Shown one piece after another: positions 55,901 to 64,000 of a DNA stretch of 64,000 nucleotides. Positions within the stretch are counted from its first letter, which is position 1; every line of letters starts with the position of its first letter. Both the position numbers and the translations under genes were made by a program. The notes below the pieces were generated by a model, which searched no databases, was not told the DNA's origin, and was given only the letters and a program-made list of their open reading frames with translations. The DNA comes from Diplonema papillatum (taxonomy: Eukaryota > Euglenozoa > Diplonemea > Diplonemida > Diplonemidae), in NCBI GenBank assembly GCA_030068145.1, contig JAPJBO010000331.1, positions 124,001-188,000 on the forward strand. Direction: 5' to 3'.

Positions 55901-58027
55901 AATGAAGCACAGTGGCAGCTGCAATCTGCCGACCCGAAGCTGAACACAATTGAACGGCAGCGGCTGGGTCTCAGCAGCAGAGGCTCAGCAGCCTTCCGCT
56001 ACAAACACCACACCCCCCGCCTATATTTACTTTGGACACCGTTTTTTGAACATTTTTTCTTTTTTTTTTTCCCGACGACAACTAGTGTCAGACTAGCCTA
56101 CCCGAAGGCAGTTGATTTCTTTAGGCGAGGTTTCTCTACCGGCGGAAGTTGTTTGGGTTAGCGTTTTTTTTTTTTTTTTTTTTCTCCTTCCGTTGATATC
56201 GTTAGTCATTCACTCTCCCTTTTCCCTACCGCTCCGATCCCTTCTCTTTCCACTTCTTCCTCTTCCGTTGCCCCCCACACATGACGCAGTGCTGATTTAC
56301 TCGAGATATCTCAAAACTAGCGAGGACCACCGTGCCGCTAACGGGTCGTCGCACAGGACCTTCACGCGTTTCGCCACGTGCCGGATCGTGTCTCTTCGTT
56401 TCTTTGCAAAGTCCGCGAGCAGTCCCTTCAGTTGTGGCGGGTCGGTGGGGTATGCGTGACGGATGTCGGACACTTCGTTGTGCGTCGCATCATCTGCGAG
56501 CAGGATGTGTTGCGCGTTGGCCAGCGCCGCGCACCGCTTGCAGGCGATCCGGGTGGCTCGCGGCATCACCGCTCGCCGGATAATCGCTTGCAAGAGGTCC
56601 ACGGCGCCGGGCAGTGCTTCGAGGGAGCGGAGCGTACTCCCCTTCGTTGTCTCCGCCGACGCAAGTTCCCGTATGCTCCTCGTCGCCGTCTTTGTCCGGC
56701 TGTACTGCCACACGCGCTTCACGTACCGAATGGGGCTCTCCAGCTGCGGGAAGTCCTCTGCGGCGTAACTTTTCTTTTTTTTTTCCCGGCCAAGTCCGGT
56801 TTGCAACCTACGACCACTACAAATACTACTTGCCGTGACCGACCCACTGTACTGCCAAGTTGAAGGCTGTATCAACAGCTCGCACGACGACCCAGTCCGC
56901 ACTCAATAGGTCCCATGCATACCTGCTCTGTCAGACTGTCCACCTCTTTGTCTTTCAGTTGACCGGCAGCGGTCAGAAGCTGGATACGCTGGGCCAGCAT
57001 TTCAACGCTACGCTTCGAATCATCGTCGGCGGCAGGGTCACGTGAGTCGGCTTGTTCGCTATCAGCAGCTGTTTGATATTGGGAGAGCGTTGGCTGGGGC
57101 GGCACATCTGTTCGACGACAATGTGCACCGCAGGCTTCCGGAGAGCCCCCAAACAAGTCTCGACGGTTTCAAACCCCGGGCTTTGTTCCCCCGTTACTGT
57201 GGGTAACCCCAAAAAGGCGACCGTAGGCATGATAATTGCTTTGTTTGTGCACACTTCCTTCAGCCCTGTTTTCTTCAGCTACGGGAGTGAGGCATCGATC
57301 CGTTTTCGTTGGACACAAAAGGCGCCCAAAAAGGACCCAGACCCTGCCAGGATCTACGGTCGCCAGTAAACGAAGCCAACGGACACGTTCAGGTTGAAAA
57401 CAGCCAGTGGTTGTGAATTAGTCGCCCTGAGGACTGCTGCACGCGGCAGCTTCGGTGTGTGGGTGTGGACAACAGGGGCGGCATACCCGGGGATTCGAAG
57501 CCCGGGAGGTATTCCTTGACGGCGTCCCAGTTGAGCAGGGAAAAGAACAGGTCGCGGTAGTCTTCGCCCTGCACGCGGGTGAGCACTTGCATCGCGTCGC
57601 CGTGCAGCACCGCCGACAGGTACCGCGCGAGATCCTCGCGCCGGGCGCACTGCGCCCGGAGAGCGTCGAGCGCTTGGTTCTTGTCGCTGAGCCTGTCCTG
57701 CATCGACCGCAGCTTCTGCTTCATCATCGCCCAGTTCCGGCGCTGCCGCAGGACGTCGAACGCTTCGTGCCGCAGGTCAAAGTCCGGTCCGGTGCCCTCG
57801 CTGTCGCTGCCGCTGTCGTTCGCCGAGGACTTCCCCCCCCGGTCGCAGCCGCCGGCGCCTTCCCTGTGCACGCTTGCCAGCACGTCCTTCGCGGCACGCA
57901 GAAGGACGGACGGCTTCGTCTTCTTCGCCGCGAGGTCGTCTTCGCTGACCATCAGCTTCTGACGCAGGATGTACCGCTGCGTCATCTTCTTCGTGTCGTG
58001 CGCGCCAGTCGGTTCGCTCGTCGTTGT
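49925..58027 (-). CDS. Large coiled-coil protein, six exons, 5' end not found
   Basis: I do not recognise the family. Exons: 58027-57487, 57068-56923, 56743-56318, 55197-54707, 53984-53336 and 52018-49925; reading phase agrees at each junction, giving about 1,448 residues. Donors are GTATGC, GTATGC, GTTTTG (weakest), GTGTTC and GTCCGC. Heptad-rich segments include RQRRNWAMMKQKLRSMQDRL in exon 1, EDSKERLEDEIEALRDAEAA in exon 4, and WELLECDLAVAKLANSDLL through TAQMQAERE, which continues across the last junction as KLRELEAVKEN. This last join is strong support for the model. Exon 3 is helical and basic without recognised motifs. The last exon is long, disordered and Ala/Pro/Ser/Arg-rich. The first listed exon starts at an acceptor, so upstream exons are missing. 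Exon 4 begins with ATG and could instead start a separate gene. Centrosomal or cytoskeletal function is only a guess. Confidence 0.62.
52225..52440 (-). pseudogene. Copy of the 5' edge of the coiled-coil gene last exon
   Basis: Repeats 51845-52080 (start of the last exon plus upstream intron) with two deletions. The acceptor side (TTCCACAG then AAGCTGCGGGACCTCGAGG) is kept; the frame is not. Confidence 0.88.
52658..52930 (-). pseudogene. Copy of the 3' edge of the fifth coiled-coil exon
   Basis: Bases about 52720-52925 repeat 53336-53535 almost exactly (coding PSWELLECDLAVAKLANSDL through TAQMQAER). The GAG and GTCCGC donor of the real exon are replaced by GTCAACTCC, and the frame runs to a stop at 52658. 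At the other end it is joined to intron sequence. Confidence 0.88.
52960..53075 (+). repeat. Dispersed repeat (CTACAAAGCAGGT family), long copy
   Basis: GTTCAACGCGGACGCCCGCC, CTGTGTTTCGCGTGGGCTGC, AACTGGCAGTCTCCTCAAGG and CAAAGCAGGTGCTTATACAA match 32055-32165 and 28540-28715. It lies between the real fifth exon and its copy. Confidence 0.75.
54370..54690. repeat. Tandem array in an intron of the coiled-coil gene
   Basis: Units built from ACCAGCACTCAACGGACACG, GTACAA.CGTCAACACTGCAC and CAACACACAACTGACAC recur about three times with a period near 110 bp. Confidence 0.88.
55215..56310. other. Intron of the coiled-coil gene, homopolymer-rich
   Basis: Contains poly-T tracts at 55279-55319 and 56163-56183. 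No coding similarity found in the remainder. Confidence 0.5.
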
Positions 58028-58039
58028 CTGCCGACGTGG

Positions 58040-58345
58040 AAAAAAGAAAACGACGTCTTTCAAGGCGCCGGGCGCGCCAAAAGGTCGAACTTGCCTCTTC
58101 CAAGGAGGACGGTTCCAAAAACAACGTCTTTAAAGGCAGTCGAATGCCAGTAAAAGCTCGGCCTCGCCTCTTCCAAGGAGAACAGCTCGAAACACGCCGT
58201 CGCCAAAGGATCCGGGCGGCGTTGGATCACACCAAAAGCTCAACCTTGCCTCTTCCAAGGAGGGCAGTTCCAAAAACGACGTCTGCAAAGGCAGTAAAAC
58301 ACTCGACTTTTTGCCTCTTCCAAGGGGCACAGCTCCACAAACGAC
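58040..58345. repeat. Tandem repeat upstream of the first coiled-coil exon found
   Basis: Four imperfect units with TTGCCTCTTCCAAGGAGG, CAGTTCCAAAAACGACGTCT and AAAGGCAGT, spacing about 70-110 bp. The unit nearest the exon includes the sequence just upstream of its acceptor. Confidence 0.8.
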
Positions 58346-58349
58346 GGCA

Positions 58350-60232
58350 CTATGCGGAGTTGCAGAGTTCTGCGTCGGGGAGCCTGCCGCACGGCCTGCG
58401 GCCGTGTGGTGGCAGAATGGCTCTCCCACCGCCGACACACCTCCCGCGGGCGCGAGCCGGCTCTGGTCGGCGCGGGAACCTGCCGCAGGCGAGGCGGAAC
58501 CGGCGACTGGGCGAAGATACCCCCCCGTTCTCCCTCTCTCTCGTTATCGCATGGGGGCGTGTCTGCCAACGGGGTGGGAGGGAAAAAAAGACCGTTTGGC
58601 GCCTGACCCGGTCTGTGCCCCAGCCACCACCGGACCCCTCCACCCCCTTCGACTCGGCCGATCCTCGTTTTGCGAAGCGCTCAATTTGTCGTCTTCGCCG
58701 CCTTGCGCGCGGCAGGTGTGCTGAGGGTCCACGGCCCAACGCCCGCCTACAACACGCGTGTCCGCGAAGCCACCTGCGGTGGCTCCCTGCCCGGGAAGGC
58801 TGGACGGCGGATTCTGCCGAATGCGCGCCGGGAACGAACACTCGTGTCTGCTCCCCCACACACCCGCTTCCTTCCCCCCTTTTTTTAGCGTTATTTGTGG
58901 ATGAGAAGGTCGGTGTCGTAAAGCCTCCGGTTGGCCGTAGAGGGAGGAAGGTTGAAGGAGTTTTTTTAGAGGTGATGGTATAGAGGGTGAGTTAAAGTTG
59001 TGGATTGCCTGGTGTGTGTGTTCTGTTTTGCGGCAATGGTGGCAGCAACTAATCCGGGCGACCTTCTCGTTTTCATCTTCGAGCATGGCATTGGTAAAAA
59101 GCCTGCAGACAACGATCGGCCGGCGGGATCTGTCTTGTGTTTACTAAAAAACGCGTCCGGTCGCAATACCCCCACCCCGGAATCTGTTGCTGGCTGCGAT
59201 CTTGCGGTGCATCGATTTTTTCACGGGGCGTACAAACACGGATTCCTCTCGGAGCGAAGAAGGTTGTTTGTGGCTGGCACCTCCAACTCTTCCGACACTT
59301 CGCATGTTTCGCCGAAAAGGCTGTGGTTCTCGTTTTGGCGGGGAAATGGAAAAGCTCCGGGGAAACGAATTGCGAAGCTTGAGATGGCTAGGCCGGTGTC
59401 TTCTTCCGCGTGCCCGCAAGGTGTGCACTGCGTTAGGAGAGGTCGCGTGTGTCACGGGGGTTAAAGGTTAAAGGGTACGCCTGCGGTGCGAGGGGGTCGG
59501 AAAGACGAGAGCACGGCAACAAGGTTCGCGCGTGGCGTTTTCGTGTCTCCAGGTATCGCATTGCTTAGGACAGGCCGCAGGGGTTCTAGAGAGAAGGTGC
59601 GTGGACGTCGAGTTTCGAGTACGTGAGCCCCTTCGGAAGAAGGTCTGTCACAATGCCCCGGCCTTTCTACCAAACACGTTATAATGCGTTTTCACTTGCG
59701 CCCCGTATCGAGATTTACTGCGTTCAACGAAGACAATTCTCTCTTCGCATCGCCTCCATCACTATGGTTTTGTACCTACGGTCGACAGTCAAGGCGGGTT
59801 GGGATCTTTCCTTGGGCGTGGGTATAACTGGCGTGTTCGTGGGTGGATGTCCCTTTGGGCAAAGATGCCTGAACTTCGTTCGAGCACGCAGAAGCCGCTG
59901 TTTTGCTTTAGCTCTGTCTTATCGCGGGGATCGTGCAACCGAGTTGCAACGACAAGCCCCCTGCAATTTGCGAGCCTGCCACTTCTGCGATGTATGGCTG
60001 TTCTGCACACAGGCTGCAGCGCACACACCTCGTAATAACGTCTTCGCGTATTCAGACTTCCGATGCAGATAGAGCAGTACTTGTATGGATACCGCAACAC
60101 GTGCACTTTGACTGTGACAGCTCTTCTCGTCCAGCTTTTTTAGACAGTGTGCTGCAGGACACCCACGTGCAGTGATCCCCCGCCGGTCGAAGATTTTAGA
60201 AGGCGTGGGGGTCATGGCAGTTCGCCCCTTCT
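58350..60232. other. Intergenic or missing 5' exons, nothing recognised
   Basis: GC-rich at 58380-58860, where long frames exist on both strands without family resemblance. The rest shows no repeat or gene I can support. Confidence 0.4.
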
Positions 60233-63107
60233 TCATTCGCTGTCCTCTCCCGCGTCCGAGAGCTCCTGCTTGACGAGGTGTTTTTTCATGTAGACGCCCA
60301 GTTTTTGGACGTACTCCCACTTGGTCTCGCGCAGCATCCACACGTGCGTGCGCGGAGAGGTCCCGGAGGCGGCGTCAGAGCCCTCCCAGTGGCTGGCCCA
60401 CTCGTCCGCTTCGGCGTCCGTGGCGAAGTGCTGGAGGTGCAGCTGCTCGTAGGCTTTCCACCAGATTTCGTGCGCGGCGCCGAAGCTCGGCCGGGTCCGC
60501 AGCTGCGGCCGCACCTCGGCGACCTCTTGCTCGTTGCCGAACCGGTTGAACCACGGCTTCCAGGTGCCGCTGAGGTGCATCCCGACGACCGACGGGCTGT
60601 GGCTGTGCTGCGATGAATACTTGTCGCCGAGGAACACGACACGCCCGTCGATGAAGTAGCGCATGACCAGCCCATCCCTCCCGTTCGGCGACCGGAACTT
60701 GTACTTGTCTTCCTTCGAGTTGTACTGCTTCCTATAAAACTCGAGCAGCTCCTGCAGCAGCTCAGCGCTCGGGCGGAGAACCATCGCTCCTGTGGAAGGG
60801 GGGAAATCTTAGTTGGGTAGTAGGGGGGAAAGTCTTTGTTGGAAGAGGTGGTAGGGGAAGATTATAAAAGTTCATTGGACGTGGCGCTCTCGGGTGCTGC
60901 CCGCGGCTCCTGATTTCTTCCAGGCCTTCTTGCATGTTGTGCCCGCAATGAAGTGCCAGCTTGGAGCTGTTACGAACAAGAGGAATCCATCTCATTCCAA
61001 GCACGTTCTTGCAAACCTCGTCGCTTCAGCTTGGCACCCGGTTGCTGTTGCATCCTTCCACAAACGGGACGAACCCGCGGTTTACAAAGACAACACACGG
61101 CCTCCAGTGGCGCAAGCACCACGCGCCTTTAAAATTGAACAAAATATTCTCTTTTCTAAACAACATCTTCGTCGAAGAAGACTCAACGCCAGCATCAATC
61201 ATGCTGATGAGGCAGTGTTAGGTCTGACTCACAGCACCTTCAATCTGAGCCCAGACCTAAACCTGCACTGACAATCCCGCATGTGTCCTCAGAGCCAATC
61301 CTTTTCCCGAAGTTACAGATCCAGTTTGCCGACTACCCTTACCTGCTGAAGCGAGGAGGGGGGTAAATCTTACTTGAATGTTCGGACAGAACACTACCTC
61401 TCATGCACGAACGATGCTAGCATCAAGTCTTCTTCGACGAAGATGGTCACTATTTTATTTCCCTTCACTGGGATGGCTGCTGTGTCGAACCTAGCTTCTT
61501 CGTATCACATGCGGAGAGAGAGAGAGAGTGGAGAGAAACGACAGTGAGGGTTTGGAGGAGGACGCGGCGTGCGTCGGGGCCCGTGAGGAAGCACCGGCCA
61601 CCTTGCTAGATAAAACCTGCCTTGGAAGAGGCACCTTACTACTCGCGGGGGTAGGCACCCCTGCTGAGGCCCTCTTCCGTGTGCCTCCACGCGGAAGGAA
61701 CACTAGGCTTTTCAAAGGCCGCGGAGGTCAGCGGACCGGAGCTACCGGAGAGGGTGTATGTGCGTTGTGTGGTAACCTGATACGTGTGTGTGCGATGATG
61801 TGGGTTTGTGTGGCAGCCTGATACGTGTGCGCTGGCTGTTACACGAGCTTGATGCTCCGCATGGATGCTTGGTGCCGCGTGCCGTGGGCACCGCCCGCTG
61901 CACACGGGGATTCGTTTGCGACAATAAAACCTCGGAGGGAAAAAGACTGCGTGTTTATCCCATTCAAGAAAATAAATACAAAAGTGGCAAAAGGGAGTGT
62001 ATGACTCCGTAAGTAGGGTATGTAACCTTTGAGAGACTCTGTAGTACTGCTAATGGTATGTGTATCCGTATGCACCACGTAGCATGTGCATGGGTACACA
62101 CGTAGCATTTACATGGGCACACACGTACGGATGCATAGTAGGCGGGCAAAACGAACCACAGAGAGGAAGAAACACGCACCGGTGTGGAAGTAGCCCTTGC
62201 TGCTGTGCCCCGGCACGGCACCAATCCAGTGGAGGTCAGGCGGGAGGCGTGTATCGAAGATGGAGTCCGGGTTCTTCAGGATGACGATGTCCGCGTCCAA
62301 GAAGGCGACGACGGCGTAGTCCGTGAGGTTGTACAGGTAGAACTTGTCGAACGTGGTGCCCCAGCTGGTGCCGGGGATGACCCGCGACAGGCTCTGGCCG
62401 TCGGGGATGGCGTGCACCGCGTCGAAGACGCTACGCAGCCGCTCCCTATTGGAAACGTGCACCCGGGGCGCGACCAACACAACGACTTCGCAGGCTGACT
62501 TGCGCTGTCTCACGAATGCACTGTGCTCCCGCAGCGTCCACCCCAGCACGAGGGCACCGTCGACGTACTTATCGTTGCCGACGAACGTGACGTAGGCCGC
62601 TTTTCCTTCACCGGGCCGACCGCTCCACGCAGGCGCTGCGACGCCCTCAAACGGAGGTGGCGACCAGGGGCCCTTGGGCGGGGGTGGCTTCGGGGTGCTG
62701 TCGTCGTCGTCCGCTTGGGTCTGCTTCTTCTGCTTCTTCTTCTTTTTCGCGCCGCTTCCCTTCTGTTTTTCCTTCGTGCCGGGCTTCTTCTTTTTCTTCG
62801 GCTCCCTCGGTTTGTGGGCGGTGTGTTCGGCGCTGCCCGTTCTCAGCTTGCTTTCGAGTTCTGCGTCGCTCCCCGGGTCTGAGTCCTCTTCTCCTTCATC
62901 GGATTCTTCGCTGTCGGCTTCTTCGGCCTCTAGCGCGTCGGATTTACGGTGGAGGTGGTCGTTCCTCTTTCTCAGCCTCAGCTCCTTCGTAGAAACGACG
63001 CTAATGCTGCCCATCGCCACGCAGAGGACGCCTATCACCACCAGCATGCCGAGAAGCAGCAGCTTGAACGGCACCCGGCTCTTCGCAGAGCCGGCGGGGG
63101 GTCGCAT
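60233..63107 (-). CDS. Glycogenin-like GT8 glycosyltransferase, type II membrane
   Basis: Transfers a sugar from a nucleotide sugar; GT8 includes glycogenin and galactinol synthase. Two exons: 63107-62180 and 60789-60233, 494 residues. The junction falls after YFHT in phase 1 and restores YFHTGAMVLRPS, which matches the conserved FNSG-[LM]-xVL-x-PS block of the family, so the join is strong. A membrane segment at 14-36 and a long charged stem with Lys runs (103-128) precede the catalytic domain (from about 170: AYVTFVGNDKYVDGALVLGW). The metal-binding DxD is DAD at 271-273 (VVAFLDADIVIL). Exon 2 holds VVGMHLSGTWKPWF, the C-terminal His/Gly/Lys motif. The donor is GTGCGT and the acceptor CCCCTTCCACAG. 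The signal anchor favours Golgi or ER lumen over cytosolic glycogen priming. The intron of 1,390 bp carries a MITE. Confidence 0.9.
61164..61445. mobile_element. MITE in the GT8 intron
   Basis: CATCTTCGTCGAAGAAGACT at the left and its exact inverse at the right bound 282 bp. The inverted similarity continues for about 55 bp (to AACACTGCCTC / GAGGCAGTGTT) with several mismatches. The right arm contains GATGCTAGCATC, a motif dispersed elsewhere. No clear target duplication was found and no coding capacity. Confidence 0.82.
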
Positions 63108-63360
63108 CGTGGGGCCTTCGGTGTTTTCTATCCCGCAATGCCCATGGCACGGGGGGAAAATGTTTCTTGGGTTTGAAGAGCGCGTGGTGCTTGCACCACT
63201 GAGGCCAGGTGGGGGGGGATGGGCGGCCTGAGGTGAAATTATATCTCTCTAAGGATCAACTTGCTCGTCATCCCCTGTGTCCCTCTGTGTAGGTACAGTC
63301 AGTACAGTCACATAGACCGCCAACGCGGTGTGCGATGCAATGCACACCCCCGCTCTAGGT

Positions 63361-64000
63361 CAGTGATGGGTGCGCACGCGTGCGCACCGATTTTCAAAAA
63401 AGTGAGCACGGCCGCACGACTGCGCACGGCTAAGCCAAACGGAGTGCGCACGGCCGCGGCGCAGTGAAGCCAAACGGTGCCCACGCATGCGCACCAATTT
63501 TAAAAAAAGGTGCGCACGGCCGCACGGCCGCACGGCTGCGCACGGCTAAGCCAAACGGAGTGCGCACGGCCGCACGGCGCAGTGAAGCCAAACGGTGCGC
63601 ACGCATGCGCACCAATTTTAAAAAAAGGTGCGCACGGCCGCACGGCCGCACGGCTGCGCACGGCTGCGCACGGCTAAGCCAAACGGAGTGCGCACGGCCG
63701 CACGGCGCAGTGAAGCCAAACGGTGCGCACGCGTGCGCACCGATTTTCAAAAAAGTGAGCAGTGAAGCCAAGCGGTCCGCACGCGTGCGCACTGACTTTC
63801 AAAAAAGGTGCGCGCGGCCGCACGGCTGCGCGCGCACCGATTTTCAAAAAAAGTGCGCACGGCCGCACGGCCGCACGGGGCAGTGAAGCCAAACGGTGCG
63901 CACGCATGCGCACCAAAAAAAGGTGCGCACGGCCGCACGGCTGCGCACGGCTAAGCCAAACGGAGCGCGCGCGTGCGCACCGATTTTCAAAAAAAGTGCG
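63361..64000. mobile_element. Left end of a hAT-like element, cut by the window edge
   Basis: CAGTGATGGGTGCGCACGCG follows CTCTAGGT (63353-63360). This mirrors the CTCTAGGG/CAGTGCTGG arrangement of the complete hAT element at 47207. The visible part is an array of about 90-bp units made of GTGCGCACGGCCGCACGGC, GCTAAGCCAAACGGAGTGCG and CACCAATTTTAAAAAAAGG. The other end and second target copy lie outside the window, so the assignment is inferred. Confidence 0.65.

Noticed and set aside
59000..60072. Plus-strand frames of 140-155 residues
   Set aside because: Odd composition, no splice partners, no recognisable motif; not distinguishable from chance.

Overview
This is nuclear DNA of a unicellular, flagellated eukaryote. 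Evidence: long interrupted genes with spliceosomal introns, GC-rich coding exons set in repeat-rich and less GC-rich introns, a cytoplasmic dynein-2 (intraflagellar transport) subunit, a WASH-complex subunit, and Pol III/SINE-like, MITE, pogo-like and hAT-like elements. I cannot place the species. No rRNA, CRISPR, operon or prokaryotic promoter was found.

Ten protein genes were assembled by joining exons where donor, acceptor and reading phase agree. From left to right: an unrecognised Ala/Pro-rich protein with a UIM-like motif (647-3687, minus); an FSH1/OVCA2-type serine hydrolase (6198-6860, minus); FAM21/WASHC2 (9130-15082, minus); an AIR9-like LRR-CBM48-A9 protein (21561 down to 19651, 3' end not found); a small two-exon gene with a presequence-like start (24377-24843, the only plus-strand gene); WDR34/DYNC2I2 (31226 down to 25447); a membrane-anchored GH37 trehalase (34374-36344, minus); a Lys/Ala/Pro-rich protein joined to a C-terminal Dpy-30 motif (40419-44052, minus); a coiled-coil protein of more than 1,400 residues (49925-58027, minus); and a glycogenin-like GT8 glycosyltransferase (60233-63107, minus). 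Nine of ten lie on the minus strand. Most donors fit GT[A/G]TG[C/G] rather than GTAAGT.

The space between exons is dominated by two kinds of sequence. The first is tandem partial copies of the edges of the neighbouring exons: a slice of coding sequence plus its adjoining intron or UTR, usually broken and lying just outside the intact exon. It is seen at six of the ten genes and is the most unusual property of the window. The second is transposons and dispersed repeats: a pogo/Tigger-like element with matching TIRs and TA target sites (45381-47056); a hAT element with perfect 18-bp TIRs and an exact 8-bp target duplication (47207-47987); the left end of another hAT-like element running off the window (63361-64000); a SINE-like family with a pyrimidine tail and target-site duplications (4 copies); a 280-bp MITE inside the GT8 intron; and several tandem arrays.

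Functionally the genes are not a pathway. Two concern alpha-glucan or disaccharide metabolism (trehalase, GT8), one carries a starch/glycogen-binding module (AIR9-like), and two concern endosome or cilium traffic (FAM21, WDR34). The shared orientation recalls the directional gene clusters of kinetoplastids, diplonemids and dinoflagellates, but nothing here proves polycistronic transcription or trans-splicing.
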